Shown one piece after another: positions 1 through 11,278 of a stretch of 64,000 nt of DNA (the stretch's first letter is position 1; every line of letters starts with the position of its first letter). The stretch is from Elmis aenea (taxonomy: Eukaryota > Arthropoda > Insecta > Coleoptera > Elmidae), in the NCBI GenBank assembly GCA_947652605.1, contig OX393583.1, positions 5,807,222 through 5,871,221 on the forward strand, read 5' to 3'. The notes under the pieces are model-generated. The model saw only the letters and a program-made list of their open reading frames with translations, made no database searches and was not told the origin of the DNA. The translations under genes and the position numbers were made by a program.

Positions 1-101
1 ATAAAACTGTTTCACAATAAATTATGATTTGAGTAGGATGAAAGATTTGCAGATTTTCAAAGATTAAATCTAACAGCTTTTAAATCAAACTTATCGATAT
101 A

Positions 102-295
102 CAGGGTGTGTATAAATTGGCGGAAGCGCTACACGTGGCCATGTTTTTCGTAAAATTCTAAGTCGAAAATCTTAATCAAAAACTTTTGTAGCATGCCTCA
201 GGAACCATTTAAAAAAACAAAAATTTGGCAACATTGCATCCATTGATTTGCGTTTGGACTTTTCTTATCAGCAATTTTTACTTAGGTATTTACAA
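102..295. repeat. Truncated copy of foldback family A
   Basis: This is one terminal part of the element that is complete at 20876-21470 and 49770-50383. It starts at TA|CAGGGTGTGTATAAATT and matches those copies as far as the phrase TTTACTTAGGTATTTA, after which the match ends abruptly. The second arm is absent, so it is a dead remnant with no coding capacity. Confidence 0.85.
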
Positions 296-1208
296 TATAT
301 AAAACTCCAGGCTTACTCTGTGACTCTGTGACTCTGAAACGCATGAATATAGGTACAAAATATCTGTAACGCAGTAAACTACTACGGGTCATTTGGCCGA
401 CTGAGTTGTGTCTAATGAACCGTAAATTTTTACTCACCGGTAACATAACAGTGTCTAACTTGCAGCTCACGGTATTATAAAAAGTAATAGTTTAAATTTA
501 AGATATACAATATACCCGTCCTAGGACGGGCTAAGTGCTAGTTTACAATATTTGTTCGAACTGAAAGCCTTGAGACTAGAAGCGTCCTATTAGAATACGC
601 ATCCAAATGCCTATGAATATTTTCACCAATCTTGTGTTTACATTAATTATAATGAAGGCAGCGATGCATATAATTATAGAACGAAATAACCTGTATAAAC
701 TAAACCAAATATAAATACGGGACGCAAATAAAGTAAGCATATTTAAGAATATTTAAATAAGGTTATTTAAATAAGAAAACTTTTATAACTCTCAAGATTT
801 TTTTTGCCACTTTTTGCATAATTAAAGGCAACATTTGATTCCAGCTCCCGTTTAAACTCACAGATCAATGGACTTAATTAAGTTAAAGCTGCTATCAATG
901 CTAATGTGCAAAACAAAAGCAACCAAGCAAGTGAAATATTTAATAAGCAATGCCTACTGGGATAAGAGCTAACGGAAAACCGTGTTCGTTTTTTTGTACT
1001 CCTGTGTTGCTTCAATGTTTCTGTATATGCATGCATTTCGTGTTCTTTAATAACGTAAGAAAACAAAATAAGAAAAACTGGATAGATATGTAAATATAAA
1101 AGAGCTCCATGGAAAAGTCTGGCTAAAATAAAAATAAAACAATCGCTAACTTACAAATACAGAACTCTGTTTAATTAGAATTACTTCATGAAAATATTTA
1201 TAAGAATA
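296..1208. other. Gene-free AT-rich stretch
   Basis: No coding or repeat structure is recognised apart from a small tandem repeat at about 315-336, in which the 8-mer TCTGTGAC is repeated just under three times. Short ORFs on the minus strand here have no recognisable motif and are probably chance. Confidence 0.6.
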
Positions 1209-1210
1209 AA

Positions 1211-1324
1211 GGCGGCAGAAAAGATTGCTTAAAGTATAGAGGAATTAGTGTAGGAAATTCGTTGAGCAGACTATACGGAAAGATTCTGGAAAATAGCATT
1301 AGAAAATTCTTGGGCAGGCTCTGA
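1211..1324 (+). pseudogene. LINE reverse transcriptase scrap (RGIS motif)
   Basis: About 37 codons read openly to a TGA at 1322. The peptide includes DCLKYRGISVGNSLSRLYG, which matches the start of the reverse-transcriptase domain of non-LTR retrotransposons, where the motif NYRGIS followed by S-R-L-Y-G/K is standard. Nothing upstream or downstream continues the domain, so this is an isolated fragment of an old LINE and has no function. Its residues differ from the Jockey copies at 1640 and 40362, so it comes from another LINE lineage. It was found by reading the frame directly. Confidence 0.65.
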
Positions 1325-1639
1325 AAACCAAAAATGGATTCACCACGAACCACCAAAAAGAATCGATTTATTTTAGAATATTATTTAATGGTTCATGTTC
1401 ACTCATTTTATTTTTTACTCGAAAACTGTAGGTTTTGCAGGAAAAACTAAAGAATAAAATGAGTTTCTAAATAAATCAAGCTTTCAGCTTCTACAAAAAA
1501 ACTCAAGGGATCCATTTAAAAAAATAATAAATTAAGCTATTTAGGAAAACTTTTTAAATTGCAAAATTTCAAGCCTCCAAAAAGTTCTGATAAAAAACCA
1601 AAAGGGGTCGCACTTTTCAGCCCCCTGTGAAGGTGGGAG
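1325..1639. other. Gene-free stretch between two LINE remnants
   Basis: AT-rich DNA with no recognised motif. The minus-strand ORF overlapping 1541-1735 lies opposite the start of the Jockey remnant and is ignored. Confidence 0.5.
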
Positions 1640-2350
1640 ATGATTAAAAATTAACGATAAAATATATGCATGGACAAAACAGTGGCTTATAAAAATTAAC
1701 GAAGAAAAATCTGCCCACGTTAATTTCACCAACAAAAGGATAAACTACCTACCAGTGTATCTAAATAATGATATAATCCCTTGCAAAAAGGCTGCTCAAT
1801 ATCTTGCCCTAAACTTAGACGTCAAGTTAAAATGGAAGGAACACGTCAAAAAGAAAACGGAACAGCTGAAGATAAAGTATGAAGATATGTATTGGCTGAT
1901 AGGAAGAAATTACCAGCTTTGTATCCAAAACTGCTCCTATGCAAACAGGTGCTCAAGCCTGTTTGGACATATAAACTACAATTATGGGGCTGTACTAAAA
2001 AAAGCAACTACAGCTGTCTTCAAAAATTCCAAAACCTTGTATTAAGGATCATAATAAATGCTCCTTGGTATGTTCGGAACAGCGATTTACACCGGGAACT
2101 CCAGGTTGAATCTGTCCAGGAAGAAATTAAAGAAGCTGCCAAAAACCACGAGGAGAGGCTCCACAGACATTTCAACATTGTGCTCCAACTTCTCGATAAT
2201 CAAAAACTAGTGCGTAGGCCCAAAAGGATAAAACCCTTTGAACTTGTGTAGACTAAAAGTGTACAAAAGCAGAGTACAGTGCTACTTAGTCACAGTAGAT
2301 TAGTTAAATTAAAAAGTTTAAAGCGGTAGTTATCATATTGTGTAAATAAA
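1640..2350 (+). pseudogene. Jockey-type LINE, 3' end of pol (5'-truncated)
   Basis: This is the C-terminal end of the pol protein of a Jockey-clade non-LTR retrotransposon, which copies its RNA into DNA at a nicked target. The visible peptide runs from AWTKQWLIKINEEKS, just after the catalytic palm, through NFTNKR and KLKWKEHVKKK, to the conserved tail LKPVWTYKLQLWGCTKK, INAPWYVRNSDLH, KNHEERLHRH and a final KPFELV before TAG at 2249-2251. A frameshift near 1900 splits it into two overlapping frames. The YADD/FADD catalytic box and everything upstream are missing, the usual 5' truncation of LINE copies. An AT-rich 3' UTR with AATAAA follows at about 2345. It is closely similar in content to the longer copy at 40362-41666, which ends in the same KPFELV. 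Confidence 0.9.
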
Positions 2351-2359
2351 TTTTTAAAA

Positions 2360-3003
2360 CCGAGCCATTAAACGCGTGTAAAATTCCTTTCTATATGACA
2401 AACAGTTTTGATGTATTGGTATGAAACAGGTCTATCAATTTTTCTCGCAAGAATAGAATGATGTGGGTAAAAGGATAAAGGGTGAGTGCGACGGGAAATG
2501 GACCCCTTAAATTGGACTTCCGTTTCCGGCGACTCCTTCAAACTTTTCATCGTTCGCCTCTCTCAAAAATTGACCAATAAACTCCGCACTACTCGATAGT
2601 TGAGCGAGTTTTACGTCTTTTATATAGTAAGCCGTGTCGACGCGGCATTGAAACAAAATATTTCTGTAGACGATTTGCGAAGTTTCGCCGTTCGATTTTG
2701 ATGGAATGCGAGGCGAACGTTGCGTTTACATTTGTTTTACGAGCGATGTGTTTGCGCCAAATTTGGAGGAAATCGTTTTAACTTACTTCGAACAAAATCA
2801 CACGAAGGCAATTGAACGCGAAATACTCGAGATAAAAATAAACTAGTGCGCTTGAAAATTAAAGTGCAATTGTTTCTTAACTTTCGTACACAAAGTACGT
2901 GGTTCTATCGGATTATAATAGCGTCATAAAACTTGCTTTATAAAGAATTATATTAAATTGAAGTGGCCTTCTTCAACACAGTCGCCTGCAGTAGCTATAC
3001 ACT
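2360..3003. other. Gene-free, CpG-containing stretch left of a hAT element
   Basis: No gene is recognised. From about 2550 to 2830 the DNA is richer in CpG than its surroundings and has a TATA-like TATATAG near 2620. It could be a promoter or the edge of an LTR, but no matching second LTR or primer-binding site could be shown. It leads directly into the target site of the hAT at 3012. Confidence 0.4.
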
Positions 3004-3011
3004 GGTGCCAG

Positions 3012-4391
3012 CAGGGCCTGCCTTAATCACATTCCACCGATTCTCTCGCCTAGGGCCCCGCGCTCAAAAAATGAAAAATTAAATACAATGCTTATTAATA
3101 GCACAGAAACATTAAGCCATTCTTTATCATATCACTTAAAAAAGTTATTGTTCAATAGTGAAATACTAAACTTAATAAATAAACTATACCACAGTAATAT
3201 AATAGATTGTCTACCAAACATTATTGTAAAATCAATTAACGAAAGCTTTCGTGATATAATTCCAGTTAAAACCTTTACGGAAACGCAAAAAGTGAAGCAG
3301 AATCTTTGGCTACTCAAATGAAAGATTACAAATTCTTGGTATCTTTAGTTTTCTTGCATGATTTGCTTTTCCAAGTGAACTTAGTAAGCAAAGAATTACA
3401 AAGTGAAACCTCAGATCTGTCTTCGGGAATACTCACTTAAAAAAAAATGTGCAAATGGCTAGAGTGTACCCAGAAAAAAGTTTGTATTAATCGGTGCAAA
3501 TGATCTTGCAAAAGATTTAGATGTTGTTTCACAATTCCAGTTGAAACGTTTACGAAAACGCAAAAGGCAATTTGCATACGAGTCCTCAGACGACCCTGTT
3601 GTTGATGCAAAGGAAGCATACAAAATAAACTGTTTCAATCAAGTGTTAGATGAAACACTGCAGTCTCCTCAACCTCGATTTAAACAATTAAAAGAGGCAT
3701 TATTTAGTTTTTTTTTTATGGACATTACACAATCAATCCAAAGAGACTATATTTAAATGTGCTGCTGATTTACAAACTGCTTTAAAATACGACGAATCGG
3801 TGGACTTGAATGGATTCGCGTTGGCGGAAGAAATAGAAGCTTTAAAAATAACTATTCCACAAAGTTGTTGCAATCCTTTAAATATACTTAAATATTTGGC
3901 TTGCAATAATCGTCCAAACTCGTTTCCAAATTTATTTATTGCACTAAGAATCTCCCTTACTATACCGGAAACCGTCTCCGCGGGCGAAAGAAGTTTTTCA
4001 AAATTAAAATTACTTAATTAAAACGTACATACGATCCACTATTTCTGAAGAACGTTTAAATTCACTCGCAATTATGTCAATTGAAAGTGAAGTCATGAGA
4101 CTTCGACAAGCTATTAAAAGATTTTGCTGAAGCTAAATCTAGAAAGATTAATTTTAATTGAGTTTCTATTTCGTTTATAAAAATATGAGTTGTTTTGCTT
4201 TCCTTCGTTCATAATCAATTTGTCAAATTTTCATGTTTGTTATAATATTATTTTAGCTTGTTTGTTCAAAATTTGATTAAAAAAATTAATTATTTGTAAC
4301 TGTATGATAATGTAACAATAATTTTTTTGTGAGGAGGGGGCCCCGCAGCTTGTCCTTGCGTCGGGCCCCGCGTTTACTAGCGCCGGCCCTG
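3012..4391 (+). mobile_element. hAT transposon with 8-bp target duplication
   Basis: The element starts CAGGGCCTGC and ends GCCGGCCCTG, giving short terminal inverted repeats (CAGGGCC). It is flanked by GGTGCCAG on the left (3004-3011) and CGTGCCAG on the right (4392-4399), which match at seven of eight bases; an 8-bp duplication is the hAT signature. Subterminal GGGGCCCCGC motifs recur at about 3054, 4338 and 4365 and stand out in AT-rich DNA. The interior holds a degraded transposase reading on the plus strand. At 1380 bp it is shorter than most autonomous hATs, so internal deletion is likely. Confidence 0.85.
3088..4130 (+). pseudogene. hAT transposase (ZMYM1-like type), broken
   Basis: hAT transposases cut and paste their element, and the C-terminal region mediates dimerisation. 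Three open pieces survive: 3088-3321, 3541-3756 and 3800-4021. The last contains IPETVSAGERSFSKLKLL, the conserved hAT C-terminal dimerisation motif, in which T-x-A-x-E-R-S-F-S-x-L-K is diagnostic. After a frameshift near 4020 it continues as YIRSTISEERLNSLAI and then SIESEV to a TGA at 4128-4130, which is the normal end of this family. The middle piece, with YKINCFNQVLDE, matches the segment upstream of the dimerisation domain. The N-terminal zinc finger and much of the catalytic domain are missing. The gene is dead through frameshifts, stops and deletion. Confidence 0.85.
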
Positions 4392-4399
4392 CGTGCCAG

Positions 4400-5536
4400 A
4401 GTCTTTTTAACTTCTGGAGACAATCCTTGCGGGCACTTTAGCTCAGCCCGTGACTATTTCTATCTCGTCCATCGTTTGAAAACGTCAGGCTTGTTCCTGC
4501 AGCTAGTTTGGAACTAATTTATTATTAGTTCATGAACTGGATTTTGCTCATGCGTCAACTATGTACTTAGAAATGTATTAACCGCTGCAGGAACGCCTAA
4601 GTGTAAATCACAAATGTGTCTGTTGCTTCATAGAAATTTGCGCACGCAAGCGTCAACATCTTAAGAAACCAGCACTACATAGGGTTGGTAGGGCGATGCA
4701 TAGCTAGCAGAGGCCACGTTAATTGTAAACAGCGCATGCGTGTTATAATCCCAGCGCTAGTTATTGTCCTAATACATGTACTGTTTTGACGTCCGCAAAA
4801 CTAATCCAAAAGTAGTTGTTAGATTACAATGGGACAGCCGACTAACCGTCTGGTGAACTCTCAGAAACGCTGCTGGACGCGATATTGATACTGCGCAGAA
4901 TCCTGATAGTTCATGAATAGTAAATGGAACAAACCTAATATCATTTTAACGAGCTCCTTACTTTTGAAAACGAAAACAGCTTGCGAAAACACTTTTTATG
5001 TGCCTTGAACACGTTTTAATTAATTCAGTAATAATATTCGCGCGGCTTCACAAAGTCGACCATTCCCATTTTCATAGCCAAATTAAATTAATAAGGAGCC
5101 TTCGTTAAAAAAAAAACTACAGACTCACTAACACACGGGCTACTTGTTTTAATTAAATCAAATTAATTACACACAACAAATGCTAGCACGTTGCCACGGA
5201 GCTCAAACAAGATCCCTGTTTATTTATTTTGAGTATACCCCGTGCGGTGCAGCCGTGTACATCTTGCTAACTACACGTATTAAAGTGTAATTTATATGAA
5301 TATTTTAATTACAGGGGCCGTTCATATTTCATACGAATTCATTACAGGCTGTTAATCAAGTTAACCACGGCCTACCGAGTCTTAATATGCAAAATTCGAA
5401 GGATGTACTAGGGAAATGCAAGTGTACCGAAGTAAATAAAATGCAGACATTTTAAGACTAGCTAAGATCTACCAAACTCTCGACTGATTTTTATTAAGTA
5501 TTACATGAAAAATACCTAAGTAATATTGCATTCGTT
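4400..5536. other. Gene-free stretch
   Basis: Low-copy-looking DNA with no recognised coding sequence. A GCGCATGCGTG word at about 4732 resembles an NRF-1-type site, but one occurrence without a neighbouring gene is weak evidence. Confidence 0.4.
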
Positions 5537-6275
5537 TTGGAAATGCTAATTTGTAAGTCTTGTTTTTACATAAATAATAAAAATAACGATATTGTAAGTA
5601 ATTATGATACAATATGTAAAAATAGAAATTATATGCTTTATAGAAATAACTCAAACGTTCTTTGTAATAACCAAAAAGTCACATCATTACAATTTTTTTC
5701 AAAATCGATTATAGTTTCTTTGTGTGGGAATTTTGAATACCTACAATATGCCGATGTTTTAAAAATATTCAGAACAATAACAAATATTACAGATAGTTTG
5801 TTACTACAAGAGAATCGCCACAGATTAGAAATATACTGTTAAACAAACAAACTTGCCTTAAATGAAATGTCAACAAGTATGAAAATAACTTCCCACGAAA
5901 CAAAAGTATAATTCCACATAATTATACTAATAATTCAATTTTTATGAACACCGCTGTTTATAAGATCTAGGAGTTTCATGAAACTTGATGAGCATATCGA
6001 ATATATTAGAAAAAAAAAACTCCTAAAATTATTGGGCTTTATCATACGCTCCTCAAAACATTTCAATAATGTTAAAGTTATTAGAATACAGTATTATTCA
6101 TATATTAATAGCATTTTAAAATTCGCTTCTATTATATGAAATCTCTACTAGTTGAATCGAGAAAATCCAAAAGAAATTCATATTATTTTTGCAAAAAATC
6201 TTCGAATTTCCAGAGAAACCATACGAGCAATATTATAAAGATCTAAATATGCTCTCCTTAAAATCTAGTGACTTA
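5537..6275 (+). pseudogene. LINE reverse transcriptase remnant (YADD region onward)
   Basis: The first open piece (5537-5842) ends with YADVLKIFRTITNITDS, which aligns with the YADD catalytic box of non-LTR reverse transcriptases; the second Asp is now Val. After a stop the frame continues with TNKLALNEMK, matching the usual LALNxxKC block. A second piece at about 5977-6230 reads KLDEHIEYIRKKKLLKLLGF and then SSKHFNN, ILKFASII, a TGA at 6137 exactly where a Trp codon is expected, and NLY. This is the thumb region, in which ILEYASIVWNPY is typical. Both halves are in the correct order and spacing for one LINE copy. Several stops and the lost catalytic Asp make it inactive. The clade cannot be fixed from this fragment. 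Confidence 0.75.
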
Positions 6276-6576
6276 GTGAAATAATATTTCTCCACAAAAT
6301 TGTTAAGTACAAAATAGATTGTTCTTGAATTTTTTTGCTAATGAATTTTAACGCACCAAGATTAGGTCTACGACACCATCTCTTTTTTTTTCACCTCGTA
6401 ACAAAAATATATTTTTTTTAACTCGCCAATCAACAGAATTTTTCATTCATATAACCGAACATTCAAAACATTGATGTTTTTTACCTGTCACTTCATTCAT
6501 TTAAACATTGCTGTATACAAATTCTATCATCCTAACTCACTCATTCAGTCAACCATATTTTGTTAATTAGTACTTA

Positions 6577-7003
6577 TTATCTGTTTTGGGTAACTTTCTT
6601 AAAATGTTTAAAAACTAGCGATTCGGTAGCCCGCCCCATCGGGGCTTTTTCACCGCTAGACCCCGCCTTATGCGTAGAATTCTCTTTGCGCGTAAAATTC
6701 CCCTTGCGCAAAAATTTCCTTTCGTTTGGTGCACGTTTCATGTCTCTATGTTCCCGAGATATTATCGATTATAACTAAGCGGGTCGTCTTCTTTGGGGAT
6801 GGCTCAAATTTTTATTTACAACAGTCGTTATTGCTTTTCAAAATCGAATAAATCGATATTCGTACTACTCGCGCTGCGCGCTCGTACCCAACGGGTCCCT
6901 TATACCATTGAGGGTAGAATAGTCTTTAAGCGTAATAATATTTTTGCGCAAGAAATTAATATCTGTTTCGGGTAATTGTTTTAATGTTTAAAAACGAGAA
7001 CAT
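6577..7003. repeat. Unclassified repeat with internal direct duplication
   Basis: A block reading TATCTGTTTTGGGTAAC...ATGTTTAAAAAC at 6577-6615 recurs as TATCTGTTTCGGGTAA...ATGTTTAAAAAC at 6959-6997, a spacing of about 382 bp. Between them lie GC-richer words (GCCCGCCCC, GCGCGTAAAATTCC, TTGCGCAAG) that also recur in altered form. It looks like a small diverged tandem or an insertion flanked by long direct repeats. The ORFs inside show no protein motif. Confidence 0.45.
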
Positions 7004-7622
7004 TGTTTGGGTGCGTCTTGTTATGTTCTGGATTTGTTAATAAATAAATTTTAAAAAAATCTGTGTTGAATTGAAACTTTGTTGGGGCAATTTAAGTGAA
7101 AACACAAGAAAATACTTTGTGAATCGATTTCCCGTTCAAAATTTCTCTGTTTTATTTAGCTGTTGTTTACGATCGTTCTAAAATTGCCGAACTAATTCGA
7201 TCGGAATTGGCCGTGCAGAATAATCCGGTATGGCGTGATAGGGTTTTATTCATCGCACGAAACCATGTTTTGCCGCGATAATCTTTGTATTATCTGGTTT
7301 TATATGCACACCTGCCGATAAAGTTTGATCGATGTGGACACTCCGTGTTGCAACATAGCGGCGAAACTGTCGAAGCCTTCGAAATAGGGCGATTTTGGCG
7401 TGCATGTCGTTCAAACCCGATAACGTATGATGCTGTTCCTGTTGATTGTAACCGGTTATAGTTTGTTTGAACAACAATAGCAGGGCACGACACAAACTTG
7501 CAGGTTACGAGTTTAAAATTAGAAGTTGTAATATAACAAAAGATGTATCAAAACTCAAATGGAACTTTTAAAATTCTGTTGGTTCTTCAACATAAAACGT
7601 TTATTTAAAAATAACTTATTAC
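7004..7622. other. Gene-free stretch
   Basis: No feature recognised. Two overlapping minus-strand frames at about 7250-7495 are open but share no motif with known proteins, and they overlap each other, so they are probably chance. Confidence 0.45.
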
Positions 7623-7626
7623 TTAA

Positions 7627-9163
7627 CCCTTTCACTGTCAAAACCGTAAATATACGTTGTGCAATAATATGTTGCTATTTTCAAACCTGTAAATATACGT
7701 TAATCTGCCCCTCAGAGTTGAAATTCTAGTGAATGCGTCGGGTTAAAAAATTAAGCAAATTTTAAGACAAATTATTTGTTATCTCTGTTATTAGGGTAGT
7801 TACAAAAAAGTTTTTGCAACAAAAGTTGTTGGAATTTATTAGCTATATAACCTGCAATTATTTTTAAATGCACAGAGTATTTAGTTGCCGGGAATCAATA
7901 TGCAACTTTAATATTTCAAATGGAACACCCTCTACCCTGTATGGCTATTTTTAACTTTTCTTGGAAATACATTATTTGCTGATAAAAAATATTTAGTATG
8001 TCCTATGTCCTATGTCCAAAGTTAATATTTCTCGGGACATAATGAACAGTTCGCATAGGATGTTCGCTTTGTAAATAAATACACATTCCGAGAGAAGGCA
8101 ACATAGTCCGAGTAATTACAGAAATATGAAAATCAATTCAAAAGAATATGGTTCCGCTGAAAAACCAACCAAAAATCCACAACAAATCCAAGAATAAAAA
8201 CTATCCGTTTTTACAATGTTTCTATGGCAAAAAATGTGGCATCTCAACATGTCAAAATTTTCATTAGTTGTAAATCTGCACAAAATTATATGATAACAAA
8301 GCTACAAAGACTATCGAATTATAAAACAGTTCTATAAAATAGATTATAGCTCCTCTCACACTTAAGACTAATTCATCTAATTTAAGCAAACCCGTATCTC
8401 TTGTACCCTGTATATGAATTTATATCACAAATATCGTCGTAAAGTGTTGGTAACCAAAGCATGTCTTATTGGCTGCCCATCAGATGTAAATTATTTAAAA
8501 AAATCTCATACTTCCTAATAATTAATTACAAAAAAAATCATACGGTCAAAGACAAAACAGAAGATAATCGAAAAAAAGTTGTCGTTGGGTTTTCAAAGCC
8601 ACCGTGATTTGTAGAAAAGTTTTATGCAATTTATTTAAGAAGATTTAACAAATATATAATTAGATTATGTAACTCATGATTTCCAAGAAATTTTGTGAAA
8701 GAAAACTTTGTTGTAACTACCCTAATAATAGAGATAATAAATAATTTGTTTTACAATTAGCTTAATTTTTGACCCTACGCATCCACCAGAATAATAACTC
8801 TGGAAATATTAACTTAATTCAAAAACATGCTTAATATTTTTTAAAGGCAATTAATTTATCTACAAGAAAACGTAAAAATATACAGGATGTTCTATTTGAA
8901 ATAGTAATGTTGCATATTGATTCTCGAAAACTAAATACTCTGTGCATTTAAAAATAATTGTAGGTTATATAGCTAATAAATTTCAACAACTTTTGTGAAA
9001 AAAACTTTTTTGTTACTCCCCTAATAACAAAGATAATAAATAATTTGTCTTACGATTAGCTTAATTTTTAACCCGACGCATCCACCAGAATTTTTCTTTT
9101 AAAAACAAAAAAAAACCGACACAGACGGCCTGTGCATACAAAAATAACCCGACAGTGAAAGGG
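7627..9163. mobile_element. piggyBac-like non-autonomous element
   Basis: The ends are exact inverted copies for 13 bases: CCCTTTCACTGTC at the left and GACAGTGAAAGGG at the right. They are flanked by TTAA (7623-7626) and TTAG (9164-9167), consistent with the TTAA target of piggyBac with one later mutation. There is no transposase ORF. Inside, sequence at about 7730-8000 is repeated in inverse orientation at about 8820-9080, and a third, direct partial copy sits at about 8690-8800. The arms also contain GGAACACCCTC/ACAGGATGTTC words resembling mariner foldback ends, so smaller elements may be nested within it. Confidence 0.7.
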
Positions 9164-9167
9164 TTAG

Positions 9168-9589
9168 AAATTAATTACGTACAAAAGCAAAAAGACTCGA
9201 AAACCAGCTGGCAGTTGAGAAAATTCACTTTTGCATTTTTTTCCAAGTATTTTTTGTCTATTCGTTTAAAAATACACTATCTTCGGTTTTGTTGTGCTCC
9301 ACCATAAAATAAATATGTCAATAAAGATTGATAGCAAGACCTTTACCGCAGGTTTCTATCAAATATAACGCACGGTCGTTAGCCAAAGCAATATAATCAC
9401 ATATTGTGGCAGTTTCGTTGTAATATGTCAAAATTTATTTGTTTCCAGGTGCGCCAGTTGTTCGCGGTTATCGAATTTCATTTGAATCACGTTCTTCGCA
9501 AGAAAATTATGCCTTTTATTAAAACCGTTACTTTCTTAGATGAAATCCTTTAATCGATATGTTATTACATTATTTTTATACATGGAGAA
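9168..9589. other. Gene-free stretch before a mariner pseudogene
   Basis: No recognised coding motif. It may hold the unrecognisable 5' part of the mariner element whose gene remnant starts near 9590, but no inverted terminal repeat could be paired. Confidence 0.4.
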
Positions 9590-10090
9590 AATACCCAAGA
9601 ACAGGCAAACCAAACTTGGATTCGTCGAGATGATCCGGAGACCAAAGAAAAGTTAAAAGAGTGGAAACCTGCTGGTTCTCTTCGGCCCAAAATATTTCGC
9701 GTGCTGAAAACTACAGGGAAAATTATCGCTCTGTATCCTGGGATTACGGTGAAATAATTTTCACTGATTACTAACACCAAGGAGAATCGGTGAATGGAGT
9801 ATACCTATAGGTGTCCCTTGTTAACAAAACTTTGGGCTAAACTTCTGAAAACACGACGGAGCGTGTTGTTTTTACAGGAACACGCCCCTGCCTGCAAGTC
9901 ACTTGTTGCCCTCCAGAAAATCATTTGAAATCGTTGACTATAGGTACACCATATTCTCCCGATTTGGCCCCTTCTGACTAATATCTATTTCAAAAGCCCA
10001 AGGAAGCCTTCAAAGGATTTACTTCAAAGGAGATCGGGTTGGATGCTTTAACCCAATTGTTCCCAGTGTACTCGTTTAAGCACAGTTCAT
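9590..10090 (+). pseudogene. mariner (DD34D-type) transposase remnant
   Basis: The mariner transposase excises and reinserts its element at TA. The readable order is WIRRDDPETKEKLKEW, KPAGSLRPKIFRVLKTTGK, then after a frameshift SVSWDYGEIIFTDY, and later PYSPDLAPSD followed by a stop and YLFQKPKEAFKGFTSKE. These match the mariner core: the block around the first catalytic Asp region, the W-D-x-x-G-V-I-x-x-D stretch, and the box carrying the third catalytic Asp in SPDLAPSD. The segment that should hold the second Asp is scrambled by frameshifts. Length and order fit roughly the C-terminal half of a 345-residue protein. The gene is long dead. It lies about 30 bp left of the palindromic element at 10122. 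Confidence 0.8.
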
Positions 10091-10861
10091 AAAATATTTT
10101 TTAAGTTCCATTAGTTACATACAGGGTGCACCACGACCCTGAGATTCTTCGATAGCTCCTTTATTAATGAAAATATCAAAAAATGTTTAATACAAATATT
10201 GTGCGAACCTATTTTCTACATAACCTAAAATTATTTACAAATATACAGGGTGTTTCGTTTGATATATAAAAATTTAATTTTTTTAAATAGAACACCCTGT
10301 ATATTTTTACATTTTTGGATTTCTCTTAAAATTTACTTTAAAAAATGTTAAAGGTTATATGGGTCTAATGTCAACCGTTTTCGTAAAATTTACATTTTTG
10401 TGAAAATTTTGAGTGATACAGCACTTTCAATTTTTTTTTACATTAAAGTTATTTAAAAAAGCGGCAAAATTTCGTTTAAAATTTATATTGACAATAGATT
10501 AATTAACACTTTGCGCTAGCTACATTTTAAAAATATTATACAGGATGTTTTTTACGCTTGGTCAAACTTGTGAAACTTTAAACATCGATAAGTCATTTTT
10601 CTTAAATGCAACACCCTGTATATTTCTACATTTTCTTGTAGAGAATTTAATTGTCTTTCGAAATTATTAAGCATGTCCTATACCTAAAGTTAATATTTTT
10701 CGAGCTATCTCGATTTTTATTAGTATTAATAAGGCAATTAAAATATTTTAAAGTGGGCCATGGACGTAAGTCGTAATTTTTCAAAGAATTTTTAAACAAA
10801 AGAATAAAAAGAGCTCCAATTTTAATTTTAGTCCAATAATGTACCTTTTTTCCCCGAAATT

Positions 10862-10990
10862 TATCGTATAAATTGTTTAAAATTATATCCTTGTTTATGT
10901 TCTACGCACAGTCGTAGATGTTGTCTCAAAGACTCTAGCACTTTTGATAACATTCCGGGGGTTATACCATTAAAAGCAACACAGGAAGTA
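10862..10990 (-). pseudogene. Second, inverted copy of the same transposase tail
   Basis: On the minus strand the left arm reads VAFNGITPGMLSKVLESLRQ, then HLRLCVEHKQGY and a final FIR before the stop. Residue by residue this is the tail of the copy at 11165-11278, facing the opposite way. The ORF that continues through the loop on this strand is only the antisense of the plus-strand gene. Finding a gene tail in both arms shows that the arms are duplicated coding DNA and not only lengthened terminal repeats. Confidence 0.75.
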
Positions 10991-11278
10991 ATGCAGTTGC
11001 CGAACACAGAATATCCTAATAGATGGATAGGGCGAGGTAGACCAATCTCCTGGCCACCTAGGTCACCTGATCTTACCCCTATAGATTTATTTTTGTGGGG
11101 ACCCATAAAACAGGTGTATCAAGACACCCCAACAACTGCTGAAGATGTGCAGAACAGGATTCGTGTTGCTTTTGATGGTATAACCCCCGAAATGTTATAA
11201 AGGGAGCTAGAGTCTTTCAGACAAGGTCTACGGCTGTGCGTAGAACAAGGACATAATCTTGAACAATTTATACGATAA
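10991..11278 (+). pseudogene. Tc1/mariner transposase C-terminus (loop and right arm)
   Basis: The peptide reads NRWIGRGRPISWPPRSP, then the third catalytic Asp box WPPRSPDLTPIDLFLWG, then KQVYQDTPTTAEDVQNRI and FDGITPEML. An in-frame TAA at 11198-11200 interrupts it, but the same frame continues with RELESFRQGLRLCVEQ to a TAA at 11276-11278, which is the natural end of this insect family. The first two catalytic Asps are absent because the 5' part of the gene is missing. The sequence from VAFDGITPEML onward has an inverted partner in the left arm. Confidence 0.8.

Noticed and set aside
2550..3011. Possible 5' LTR and primer-binding site of an LTR retrotransposon
   Set aside because: No second LTR, no TG...CA boundaries that could be paired and no gag or pol frames nearby.
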